Shown one piece after another: positions 43,232 through 51,594 of a DNA stretch of 64,000 nucleotides. Made by a program: the position numbers and the translations under genes. The stretch comes from Acidobacteriota bacterium (lineage in GTDB: Bacteria > Acidobacteriota > Terriglobia > Acidiferrales > UBA7541), in contig JABCYZ010000005.1 in assembly GCA_013289955.1 (NCBI GenBank), positions 186,001-250,000 on the forward strand, in the 5' to 3' direction. The notes below the pieces were generated by a model. The model saw only the letters and a list, made by a program, of their open reading frames with translations, ran no database searches and was not told the origin of the DNA. Every line of letters starts with the position of its first letter. Position 1 is the stretch's first letter.

Positions 43232-44620
43232 ATGGAGCGGTGTGTCTCTTTTCACCGTTTCGCCGCATTGTTTCCTTTGGCATTGTGTCTGTCCGCAGGG
43301 TTTTGTGGATCCGTGCATGCCGCGGCCTTCGTGCGCGCACAACCGCCTTACGCAGAAGCTTCGCCCTCGCCCGCGGTTCCTTCTCTGACGCAGTCCGCCC
43401 CATCAGCGGCTCAAGAGCCTGCAAAAAAAGGAGCATACACGCTCTCGCACGAGCGCTATGAAAAGGCGGTCAGCTATTCGCGCGCGTCCTACACCATGTA
43501 CTTTGTTTCGGTGGGCCTCAACGTCCTGGCGCTGGCGGTTTTCTTGCGGCTTGGGATTGCCGCGAGATTTCGGGATTGGGCCGAGAGCGTCAGCGACAGG
43601 AGGTGGGTTCAGGCGCTTGTTTTTGTGCCGCTGCTTGTCTTGACGGTGGACGTGGTCGCGCTGCCTCTGCGGATCTACGGGCACATTCTTTCGCTTCGCT
43701 ATGAAATGTCGGTACAGAGCTGGGGGTCGTGGACGCTGGATTGGGGCAAGGAACAAGTGTTGATGGCAGGTTTTGGACTGATTTTTGCGCTGATCCTCTC
43801 CGCACTCATCCCCAGAAGCCCGCGGCGCTGGTGGCTGTATTTGTGGTTTGCGGCATTGCCGGTGGTGATGATCATTATTTTCATCAGCCCGTGGTTCATC
43901 GATCCGCTCTTCAATAAATTTGAGCCTTTGCAGACGTCAAACCCGGATTTGGTCGCGGCCATCGAGATTCTGACCAGACACGCGGGCGTCCCGATTCCCC
44001 CGGACCGCATGTTTTTAATGCGGGCGAGCGAAAAGACCAACGCCGTCGATGCGTATGTAACCGGACTGGGAGCGTCCAAGCGCGTGGTGATTTGGGACAC
44101 CACGATTCAGAAGGCTACGCCCGACGAGACGCTTTTCATCGTGGGCCATGAGCTGGGACATTACGTGCTCGGACATATCTGGAAGGGATTTTTGTTTGCT
44201 TCCGCTCTCCTGCTGATCGGATTTTATGCGCTGTTTCGCGCTCTGCACTGGGTGCTGGGCCGCTGGGGCGGGGAATGGCGAATCTATGGACCGGAAGACT
44301 GGGCCGCCTTTGCGGTGCTTTTGCTTCTGGTGGAGATTGGAATGTTCCTGGTGGCTCCCGTGGCGAACGGATTCTCGCGGATGCAGGAGCATGCAGCCGA
44401 TGTCTACGGCCTGGAAGTCACGCACGGGATTATTCCGGATTCCTCGGAGGTGGCGGCGCAGTCGTTTCAAGTTTTGGGAGAGGTGGATCTGGCGGATCCC
44501 AATCCGCCGGAATTCATCACTTTCTGGCTGTACTCGCATCCGCCCCTAGCGGACCGTCTCGTTTTCGCACACAGCTACGATCCGTGGTCGAAAGGCGAGT
44601 CGCCCAAATACGTGAAGTAG
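43232..44620 (+). CDS. M48 family zinc metalloprotease (Ste24/CAAX-protease-like)
   Basis: 462 residues. The ATG at 43232 has AGGAGG five bases upstream. A Sec-like N-terminus is followed by about seven membrane helices. The zinc site is HELGH (His306, Glu307, His310) with the third ligand expected in SRMQEHAADVYGLEV. TNAVDAYVTGLGASKRVVIWDTT is the conserved block before the metal site in Ste24 enzymes. It probably cleaves membrane proteins in the inner membrane. Its N-terminal Pro/Ala/Ser-rich segment is longer than in typical bacterial members. Confidence 0.92.
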   Translation: MERCVSFHRFAALFPLALCLSAGFCGSVHAAAFVRAQPPYAEASPSPAVPSLTQSAPSAAQEPAKKGAYTLSHERYEKAVSYSRASYTMYFVSVGLNVLALAVFLRLGIAARFRDWAESVSDRRWVQALVFVPLLVLTVDVVALPLRIYGHILSLRYEMSVQSWGSWTLDWGKEQVLMAGFGLIFALILSALIPRSPRRWWLYLWFAALPVVMIIIFISPWFIDPLFNKFEPLQTSNPDLVAAIEILTRHAGVPIPPDRMFLMRASEKTNAVDAYVTGLGASKRVVIWDTTIQKATPDETLFIVGHELGHYVLGHIWKGFLFASALLLIGFYALFRALHWVLGRWGGEWRIYGPEDWAAFAVLLLLVEIGMFLVAPVANGFSRMQEHAADVYGLEVTHGIIPDSSEVAAQSFQVLGEVDLADPNPPEFITFWLYSHPPLADRLVFAHSYDPWSKGESPKYVK

Positions 44621-44654
44621 TCAGGAGAAATTTGCCGAAGCTGGCAGGCGCCCG

Positions 44655-45326
44655 CTAACCGCGCCCTGCGGCATGCCGGCGGGAGAAAGCGGCGACCTTA
44701 TGGCGGTTGCCGCAACGGGACATCGAGCACCATCGCCGCCGCCGCGTGCGTGAGTTGTCATAGAAAAGAAGCCCACACGTGGGGTTGGAGCAGACGCGGA
44801 GGCGGGCGCTGGGGCCTTCGGCAAGAAGTTCCGCGGCGGAGCGCGCGATGGCGGCGAGGAGCCAAGCTAGACCACCCTCGCGGGCGACGAATTCCAGGCT
44901 CCATTTGCCGTTTTGGTCCAGAAGCTCGTCGTGGCCTTCGGTAATGCGCAAAACCTCATTGATCGGCTCGATCCACTTGGGTGATAGGGCTTCTTTGCCT
45001 AGGAGCGCGTGAAAGGTTTCGCCGAGGGACTCATGAAGCCTCTGGGCTTTGCCGAGAAGGGAGGCAGCGCTCTGGGGATCGTACTTGGGAAGTGAGAGCA
45101 ATTGGGAACTGCGCTCGGAAGAAATGATTCGGGTGAGCAAAAGGAAACCGAGGAGCTCTTCCCAAGAGAAGTTGGAAGACTTCAGCTCGTTGAGGAAATC
45201 AAGGGAGAGACGGCCACCGATGAGGACTGGAGAGTTGGAAGAGTGGTCCAACGTGTTTACCTTGGGAAACCGGTTAGGGCTCCGCAAACTGGCCGAAGGC
45301 AGCTCATAACCAGTTAAATATAGCAA
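44655..45326 (-). CDS. CGNR zinc-finger (ABATE-domain) transcriptional regulator
   Basis: 223 residues. N-terminal ABATE-type domain (LIGGRLSLDFLNEL, then helices) and a C-terminal CGNR zinc finger: VCSNPTCGLLFYDNSRTRRRRWCSMSRCGNRHKVA, with four Cys and the name-giving CGNR. The protein binds DNA and is often a repressor. The TTG at 45326 is the only start that includes all of the first domain, but a start at a later TTG near the VNTLDHSS region is possible. Convergent with the M48 gene. Confidence 0.88.
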   Translation of the reverse strand: MLYLTGYELPSASLRSPNRFPKVNTLDHSSNSPVLIGGRLSLDFLNELKSSNFSWEELLGFLLLTRIISSERSSQLLSLPKYDPQSAASLLGKAQRLHESLGETFHALLGKEALSPKWIEPINEVLRITEGHDELLDQNGKWSLEFVAREGGLAWLLAAIARSAAELLAEGPSARLRVCSNPTCGLLFYDNSRTRRRRWCSMSRCGNRHKVAAFSRRHAAGRG

Positions 45327-45996
45327 TACGGTTAAGGAAAGTCAGGCGATTTCCTCCCACCCGCAGGTACGCCATCGTTGAGGCTTCGGACGTTCGCTCC
45401 GCGCTAGGGTGACAGCCGGGACTCCGAATTTCCCGGCTACGCTCGCCCGCGAACCTGCCGCCGTAGAGCTCTTTGGTTCAGGCCGCAAAGACCGCCCGGA
45501 GCTGCTGCTTAGAATCACCGAGAGCGGGCTAGATTCATCCGTGGGAGCCGGCGAAAACAATGGGAAAGAATTGCGCCGCTTGCGCGTGCTTCGTCGATTG
45601 AAAGCGATCGGTCCAGCCGGCAAAAATGGCCAAGAACCATTCCCGGCGCAGCCGGAAGAGAAACCGGATTCGAAAATGAAACGTGGCAAATTTGCGGGTA
45701 GTTGCCTTCGCGCAAGAAAAAAGAGTCCGCGCATTCTGGGAGTCGCGCGGATACGACAGGTCCCTTGCGGCTTTCGACCCTCCGGAAGAAAAAACGAAAG
45801 GAGTGACCAGGGCGATCTGCCGGAAGAGAAGCGTTTTTGCGGCTGCCGCTCTGTGTTAATTTGAAGCCGCGCTCGGGTGACCAGTTCCCTCCCCGGGCCG
45901 CTGCTTCTAGGCAGCGCTTCGGTGTGCCTGCTTACGGTGCCCATTGAAGGGCGTCTGAGAGTGCAGCGGCTGGTGCGAGTATCGTTGGAGCGATGA
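45327..45996. other. Long intergenic region with one hairpin
   Basis: 670 bases without a gene I can support; the open frames on both strands have no recognisable content. A perfect inverted repeat AGCCGGGA (45414-45421)/TCCCGGCT (45431-45438) stands within it. The 12-mer GACAGCCGGGAC at 45411-45422 recurs at 50612-50623, so this may be a dispersed repeat. A promoter for the CPBP gene is expected near its 3' end but I cannot place it. Confidence 0.4.
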
Positions 45997-46947
45997 ATGG
46001 ACGACGACTCCTTTGGCACGCCGCCTGAGGCGCAAGGGACGCCCAATAAATCCGCGAGTGAATTTCCCGTGGTTTTGTTTCTGAACCAGACGGGCCTCCG
46101 CGCGGGATGGCGTTTGCTGATCTACGCGGCGATTTTCTTTGTCTTCTGGAGCTGTTCCATCCTCGTTCTCGGCCAATTTTTCAGCCCGGAGCGCGGCGCA
46201 TCTTCTCTCCGTTATCAGATCCTCGGCGAATTCGCGAGTTTCCTGGCTGCGTTTTTTGGAGCCTGGATCATGTCGTTGATCGAACAGCGCCCCGTGAGCG
46301 TCTACGGACTTCCGGCGCGAGGCGCATTTGGAAAGCTCTTTTGGCAGGGCAGTCTCTTTGGATTCTGCGAAATCCTTCTGCTGATCGGACTTATCGCGGC
46401 ATTTCGCGGATATTCCTTTGGAAGCCTTGCCGAACATGGCGCAGATATCGCCAAGTGGGCTTTCGTCTGGGGCGCCTTTTTTGTCGTAGTTGCTTTGTTT
46501 GAGGAATTCCTATTCCGCGGCTACTCTCTTTACACTTTGGCCGACGGGGCCGGCTTCTGGCCGGCGGCCGTTCTTCTGGCCGGTGTGTTCGGATGGGTTC
46601 ACAAGCACAACTCCGGCGAGAACTGGATCGGAGTGGCGGGCGTGTTTTTCGTGGGCTTATTCTGGGGTTTCACGCGGAAGCGAACGGGAAGCCTGTGGTT
46701 CGCGCTCGGCATGCACGCGACCTTTGATTTTGGAGAGACGTTTCTGTTTTCCGTTCCGGACAGCGGAATGATTTTCCCCGGGCATCTTTCGAACGCGACG
46801 TTGCATGGTCCCGACTGGATCACGGGGGGCACGCCTGGGCCTGAAGCCAGCGTCTTCGATTTTTTGATCCTGGCGGTTTTCTTTTTCGTATTTGACCGTT
46901 TGTATCCCGCAAGAGCAGTACAGAGATACGTCCCACCGGCGGTCTAG
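45997..46947 (+). CDS. CPBP-family intramembrane metalloprotease
   Basis: 316 residues with about eight helices. The CPBP (Abi/CAAX) signature is complete: EEFLFRGY in helix about five (E-E-x3-R), FGWVHKHNS and MHATFDFGE, which place the conserved Glu, His and Asn/Asp residues in the membrane. It is a family of membrane proteases or prenyl-dependent regulators in the inner membrane. The start follows a GGAGC-type site. It is convergent with the polysaccharide-deacetylase-like gene. Confidence 0.9.
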   Translation: MDDDSFGTPPEAQGTPNKSASEFPVVLFLNQTGLRAGWRLLIYAAIFFVFWSCSILVLGQFFSPERGASSLRYQILGEFASFLAAFFGAWIMSLIEQRPVSVYGLPARGAFGKLFWQGSLFGFCEILLLIGLIAAFRGYSFGSLAEHGADIAKWAFVWGAFFVVVALFEEFLFRGYSLYTLADGAGFWPAAVLLAGVFGWVHKHNSGENWIGVAGVFFVGLFWGFTRKRTGSLWFALGMHATFDFGETFLFSVPDSGMIFPGHLSNATLHGPDWITGGTPGPEASVFDFLILAVFFFVFDRLYPARAVQRYVPPAV

Positions 46948-46952
46948 ATCAT

Positions 46953-48134
46953 TCAGTGCACGAGGTCAGAAGCGTAAACGAGATGCACACCACGCGCCTC
47001 CGCCTGAGGGAGGATTTCGCTTAGCGCTTTTAGCGTCGCAGGGTGGGGATGTCCGATGGCGATCGCTTCTCCTTTTGCCTTGGCTCCGCGGAGAGCCAGC
47101 TCGAGCTGCTTGCGCACGGCGGAAACTTCCACCACATCGTCGAGGAATGGAACATTCCGGAAGCCGGAGCGAACACCGGAGCGCTGCGCGGTGTCATAAG
47201 CGACGGTCGCCGCAGTGGTTCGGCTGTCCACGTAGAAGAGGTTCCATTTTTGCAGAAGAAGCATCAGTTCTTCCATCAGCGCGGGATCGGCGGTGGCTTC
47301 TGACCCTTGATGATTATTGACGCCGGAAGCATTGGGAACGCTCTGCATCATCTGTTCGAAAAGCACGGGAATGTCGTCCGCGGGCATACCCGGATGGAGT
47401 TCCTCGGCTTCGGGCATTTCGTTTCCAACGGATTGCATGGGCAGATGAAGCATGACTTCGTAGCCGCGACGGTGCGCTTCTTCCGCGATATCGACGGAAT
47501 GCGCGTGATGGGGCAGTACGGAGATGGTCAGAGGATAGGGCAGAGCGAAGATCGCATCGGCGGCGGCGCGATCGTTGCCGAGATCGTCGAGGATGATTGC
47601 GAGACGCGCACTGCCGTTCTTTTCGCCTTGCTGTCTGGAAGCCGGCAGAGCGGTGCGTGCCGCGATCGGAGCAACGATATGCACCGAAGTCGTGATCACG
47701 CCCCCGCTGCGGTAATCCAGGCGCAGAAGCGCTCCGGAGCTGGTCTCCGCATCTCGCGTGAGGTTATGCGAAGTGGCGATGCGGTCCAGGGATTGAATGA
47801 GACTCGCGACAGACGCTCGCCGGGATTGTTCGGAGCCGCCGGCAGGCAGCGCGACAAAGAGGCGGTCCGCTCGATCCGCATGCGAGCCGTCAAACTGGAG
47901 GTGCGAGACGATGTCTCCCGGCTGTTTGCTGAAACCCGCTGAGGCATGAATCATTTCGCGGGTGATGGCGTGGACTTGACCGGGGGAAAGCCGTTTTGCG
48001 TGCTCGCTCTTGCAGCCCCACAAAAAAAGAGACGCTGCCAGAAACAAGACGAGCGGAATTGCCGCGGGGAACCTGACGCGGACGGCAGATTGAGATGCAA
48101 GAACTCGATTTGTTGACCCGAGCCGAACGAGCAC
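46953..48134 (-). CDS. Divergent polysaccharide deacetylase family lipoprotein
   Basis: 393 residues. The lipobox-like LFLWGC at about residues 36-41 suggests a lipoprotein. The core is the YibQ/DUF610 NodB-like fold: LAIILDDLGNDRAAADAIFAL, TISVLPHHAHSVDIAEEA, YEVMLHLPMQSVG, VNNHQGSEAT, FYVDSRTT and a C-terminal AIAIGHPHPATLKAL. The metal-site Asp and His residues are present. The GTG start lies six bases after the S41-like gene, so the two are cotranscribed, an order also seen in proteobacterial envC-ctp-yibQ clusters. It probably acts on peptidoglycan or polysaccharide. Confidence 0.88.
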   Translation of the reverse strand: MLVRLGSTNRVLASQSAVRVRFPAAIPLVLFLAASLFLWGCKSEHAKRLSPGQVHAITREMIHASAGFSKQPGDIVSHLQFDGSHADRADRLFVALPAGGSEQSRRASVASLIQSLDRIATSHNLTRDAETSSGALLRLDYRSGGVITTSVHIVAPIAARTALPASRQQGEKNGSARLAIILDDLGNDRAAADAIFALPYPLTISVLPHHAHSVDIAEEAHRRGYEVMLHLPMQSVGNEMPEAEELHPGMPADDIPVLFEQMMQSVPNASGVNNHQGSEATADPALMEELMLLLQKWNLFYVDSRTTAATVAYDTAQRSGVRSGFRNVPFLDDVVEVSAVRKQLELALRGAKAKGEAIAIGHPHPATLKALSEILPQAEARGVHLVYASDLVH

Positions 48135-48140
48135 AGAACG

Positions 48141-49373
48141 CTAGGCGGCTTTTTTCTGTGGAGCCTTCAGGAGTTCGAGGGCTTTGCGGAAGATCGGATC
48201 TTCGGGAGATAGCGGGCGAGGAGCCACAGGCTCTTTTTGGGCATCGGCGGAGCCGCCGTCGTCTTCGCCGGAGTCGGTGTCGTCCTCGGCCGAGGCACGC
48301 ACGACTTCGGAAGGCACAACACCTTCCTCGAGAATCGACTTCCCGTCTCCATTGTAGTAGTTGGCGACCGTCAGGAAGAGAGCCGCGCCGTCATCAAGCG
48401 AAATCAGCTTCTGCTCCGAGGCAAGCCCAAAGGTGCGCTCGCCAACGACGTCGCCGCGATGGTTCGTTACGATGGCAGAGGCCAGCACCTCGGCTGAGCC
48501 AGAAGTGGTGGCATCGATAAGCACGGAAACGGGAGCCTTCCAGACTACCTTGCCGGGATCGGCGGCGAAAACCTGCGTGGTAACCGTTTGGCCGCGGAGT
48601 GTCACCAATGTCCCGGAAGGAACGAAAAGCTTGGCGACGGCAATCGCTTCCGAAACCGGCCCGCGGCCGCAATCCCGAACATCGAGGACCACTTTATGAA
48701 TACCCTGCTTCTCCGCGTCCTGCAGTTTCAAGCGAATCTCGTCGGCGCGCCCGGGATCGAGCGAAGGCAAGCGAAGGACGAGAATATCGGGATCTACTTT
48801 GGCAGTGATGATCTTTGGGGTGGCGAGCTTCTCGCGAACAAGGTCTACTTCGTCCGGATCCGCTTTGCCACGGCGAATGACGCCTACTTTTACTCCAGAA
48901 CCAGGCTGCCCGTGCAGGAAGTTCATGGCTTGGCCGACGGACATATCCCGCGACGTGAAGCCTGCAACGGACTCAAATATGTCGCCGCTATGGATGCCTG
49001 CTTTTTCAGCAGGACTATCCGGCAAAACAGAAACCACAATAATGTAGCCGAAGCGCTTGCTTAACGTTAGGCCCGCATCGCCATTGGCATTCGCGGCCTG
49101 CTTTTGTTTGTACTCGGTGTACTCGCGGGCGGTCAGGTAGCTGGATTGCGGGTCGAGAGATTCCAGCAAACCGTGGAGCGCTCCTGATGTCACCAAATGC
49201 AGATTCGGCTCGTCGACGTAATCCTGCTGGATTTTCTGCAACACTTCACTGTAAACCGTGAGCGACTTGTACGCTTTGTCGTCCGGGGTGCGGCCGAGGA
49301 CATGACCCAGCCCGGCGTAACAGAAGATAACCACCGATACGCAAAGAACCCCAATGCGAGCCGCTCGATTCAT
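48141..49373 (-). CDS. S41-like protein (CtpA family) lacking the catalytic Ser and Lys
   Basis: 410 residues with a signal anchor, a helical N-domain, a PDZ domain (GYIIVVSVLPDSPAEKAGIHS), the S41 core and a long acidic C-terminus. In carboxyl-terminal proteases the Ser-Lys dyad lies in SASE and TFGKG. Here the aligned segment is TTSGSAEVLA, where the Ser column is Gly292, and TFGLASEQ, where the Lys column is Leu317. So it is likely not a Ser/Lys protease. It is followed six bases later by the deacetylase-like gene. It may act as a PDZ scaffold. Confidence 0.88.
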   Translation of the reverse strand: MNRAARIGVLCVSVVIFCYAGLGHVLGRTPDDKAYKSLTVYSEVLQKIQQDYVDEPNLHLVTSGALHGLLESLDPQSSYLTAREYTEYKQKQAANANGDAGLTLSKRFGYIIVVSVLPDSPAEKAGIHSGDIFESVAGFTSRDMSVGQAMNFLHGQPGSGVKVGVIRRGKADPDEVDLVREKLATPKIITAKVDPDILVLRLPSLDPGRADEIRLKLQDAEKQGIHKVVLDVRDCGRGPVSEAIAVAKLFVPSGTLVTLRGQTVTTQVFAADPGKVVWKAPVSVLIDATTSGSAEVLASAIVTNHRGDVVGERTFGLASEQKLISLDDGAALFLTVANYYNGDGKSILEEGVVPSEVVRASAEDDTDSGEDDGGSADAQKEPVAPRPLSPEDPIFRKALELLKAPQKKAA

Positions 49374-49686
49374 GCCTCACCTATCCCCTTCTGAAATCCC
49401 ATCTAAAAATAATGCCAGGCAGTCCCTAAAAACAGGCTCCAATTATAACACTCTCCCTGTTGGGACGCGGCGGGAATGAGAAAGGAAGCCTGGGAGGGGG
49501 AAGGAATCAGAAGCCGTTTTGGTGTTTGGACGTGCAGGTGGGGTGGAAGACACGCCCAGGAGACCAAACGATGCGTAATAGACACACCAGAACCAAAACA
49601 TCGCCCCGGTGTTCGTATAAGTTACTGAAAAATATGGACAAAGAGAGGAAACCCTGGCCGACAACATGCTATCTTAGGAAGGGGCC
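49374..49686. other. Divergent intergenic region upstream of lpxC
   Basis: 313 bases between the S41-like gene and lpxC. It should hold promoters for both, but I see no unambiguous -35/-10 pair. No coding content. Confidence 0.4.
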
Positions 49687-50595
49687 ATGTTTCAATCCAC
49701 CATAGCTCGCGAGGCGTCCGCTGAAGGTGTGGGTCTTCACACCGGCGTCTTCGGACATGTGCGCTTGCTCCCTGCGCCCGCCGACACCGGCATCGTGTTC
49801 CGCCGGATGGACCTCGACAATTTTCCCATCGAGGCACAGGGACACAACGTCGCCCGCGTCAGTTATGCCACGAGCCTCATGAAACAGGGCGTGTTGCTCT
49901 CGACAACCGAACATCTGCTTGCCGCGATCTATTCCTGCGGGATCGACAACATCTACATCGACATTGACTCCATCGAGATTCCCATTTTGGATGGCTCGGC
50001 CGAGCCATTCATGCAAATGCTTGAGCACGCCGGCGTTCGTAAGCTCCGCCGCAAGCGCCGCTACCTGAAGGTAGTGAAACCCCTGGAAGTGGAGGAAGGC
50101 GACAGGCGCATCGGCATCTATCCCGCTGACGAATTTCGCGTGCGCTGCTACGTCGATTTCCCTCATCCGCTCGTAGGACAGCAAGAAGTCGAGATGGTGG
50201 TGAACCCGGAGACCTTCCGGCACCTCCTGGCCCGTGCGCGCACGTTCTGCTTCGAGCGGGACATCGAGCCGCTGCGCTCGATGGGCTTGATTCGCGGGGG
50301 TACGCTTGAAAACGCGATCGTCCTGACCAACGACGGCGTGATGAATGGGCCGCTGCGCTTTCCCGACGAGTTTGGCCGTCACAAAGCGCTGGATTTGATT
50401 GGCGATTTGGCCCTGGCGGGCTTGCCGTTGCTGGCGCGCGTCGAGGCCTACAAAGCGGGGCACGCCCTTCACACGCAGCTTGTGAGCCGTCTCTTAGGCG
50501 ACGCCTCGCTCTGGACCATTACAACGGCGGAAGCCGCACCCGTCGAACGCGAAGTTCGTCTCACCACGCTGTCTCCTGCGACCGCCACGGACTAG
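49687..50595 (+). CDS. lpxC: UDP-3-O-acyl-N-acetylglucosamine deacetylase
   Basis: 302 residues. Removes the acetyl group from UDP-3-O-acyl-GlcNAc, the committed step of lipid A synthesis, in the cytoplasm. Zinc site and catalysis: STTEHLLAA with the first His, DEFGRHKALDLIGDLAL with the second His and the Asp, and GHALHT with the general-acid His. N-terminal EGVGLHTG and LDGSAEPFM are family signatures. Its presence implies an LPS-bearing outer membrane. It is divergent from the S41-like gene and followed by an opposite gene. Confidence 0.96.
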   Translation: MFQSTIAREASAEGVGLHTGVFGHVRLLPAPADTGIVFRRMDLDNFPIEAQGHNVARVSYATSLMKQGVLLSTTEHLLAAIYSCGIDNIYIDIDSIEIPILDGSAEPFMQMLEHAGVRKLRRKRRYLKVVKPLEVEEGDRRIGIYPADEFRVRCYVDFPHPLVGQQEVEMVVNPETFRHLLARARTFCFERDIEPLRSMGLIRGGTLENAIVLTNDGVMNGPLRFPDEFGRHKALDLIGDLALAGLPLLARVEAYKAGHALHTQLVSRLLGDASLWTITTAEAAPVEREVRLTTLSPATATD

Positions 50596-50653
50596 TCTCG
50601 CTGTCACCAAAGACAGCCGGGACGCGAGCCGCGCTACCGACTCTTTTTAAAAT

Positions 50654-51430
50654 CTACTGAAGCGGGGAGCTGTCGACCGTAGCTGGCTCATCTCTGCTCA
50701 CGCGGATGACGCCCGTCTCATCGACAAAGAAATGCCGAGTGCCGGTGGTGTTGTCGGTCATGGGATCGGCGGTGATTGTGTAGCTGACGACGCGGCCGAG
50801 ATTGTCTGTGGCGCCGGGAGAGTAAAAGAATTTGTAGCCGCTTTTCATTGCCACTGGCGTAGCGAGCACACGGCCAATAAGGTTCGCTCCTGTGCAGTCA
50901 CCTCTGCCGGGGCCAAGGTTCTCGACCGAAGGCGGGAATCCCAGGGTCGCGCAGTGGCTCTGGAAGGTCACGATCGCTGTGTTGTATGTGCGCAGGGTGC
51001 CGACTGCGGAAGCTTCGTTCGCTGCCATTTTTGCGCGCAAGAGATTGGGGATCGCGATGGCGGCAATGATCAAGATCACCGGAAGGAAAACCACCTGGGC
51101 ATAGCCCATCACCATGCCTGCTATGGCGAGGCCGTCTCCTTTGAGCTGGCCAGCCTTTTTCTTGATGTCCGAGAGTGCCAGATGCCCCAGGATGATCGCC
51201 GGTATAGCGGCAAAAAACGGCAGTATCACGTAGGCTGCGATTCCGCAGATCAGGCTCGCAGTGGCCTTCCCGCTGGTCTCCTGTGGTCCCGTATAAGTCG
51301 CTGGAATTGCAGGGGATAGCGGAGACCGTCCGGCGAGGGGAGCGGGAATCCCGCTTAACCCGTTGCCGCACGAGGGACAAAAAGACACACCTTCCGCGAC
51401 CGATGCCTTACAGCGTGAGCAGGTTTGCAT
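50654..51430 (-). CDS. Zinc-ribbon, DUF4190-like and pilin-like fusion protein
   Basis: 258 residues. Residues 1-22 form a zinc ribbon (MQTCSRCKASVAEGVSFCPSCG). Residues about 50-120 hold two membrane helices with the DUF4190-type segment AAIPAIILGHLALSDIKKK and LAIAGMVMGYAQVVF. A third helix (LPVILIIAAIAIPNLL) leads into RAKMAANEASAVGTLRTYNTA and a beta-rich end, the pattern of type IV pilins, but without a prepilin peptidase site. The start at 51430 begins the ribbon. Convergent with lpxC. Function unknown. Confidence 0.75.
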   Translation of the reverse strand: MQTCSRCKASVAEGVSFCPSCGNGLSGIPAPLAGRSPLSPAIPATYTGPQETSGKATASLICGIAAYVILPFFAAIPAIILGHLALSDIKKKAGQLKGDGLAIAGMVMGYAQVVFLPVILIIAAIAIPNLLRAKMAANEASAVGTLRTYNTAIVTFQSHCATLGFPPSVENLGPGRGDCTGANLIGRVLATPVAMKSGYKFFYSPGATDNLGRVVSYTITADPMTDNTTGTRHFFVDETGVIRVSRDEPATVDSSPLQ

Positions 51431-51594
51431 GCCGATCCCTCCTTTGCCGGAATGTCCGGCGTCCGGTGGATTCCGATAGCCCAATTGTGCACTACACTAG
51501 TCCGGCGACCGGATTACGTCCAGAACACATTCTGCACCTGCCTTGCTCCCAGCGATTGTCAAAGATGAGGGAGAGAGGCGAGAATGGAACTCTC

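Noticed and set aside
44661..44685. CGGCATGCCG core at the end of the CGNR gene as another REP-like copy
   Set aside because: The inner palindrome fits, but the outer arms have reverse polarity (CCC left, GGG right) with mismatches, so membership in the family is not supported.
45342..46046. 234-codon minus-strand frame in the intergenic region 45327-45996
   Set aside because: No ribosome-binding site, no homology by eye, and it overlaps the start of the CPBP gene.
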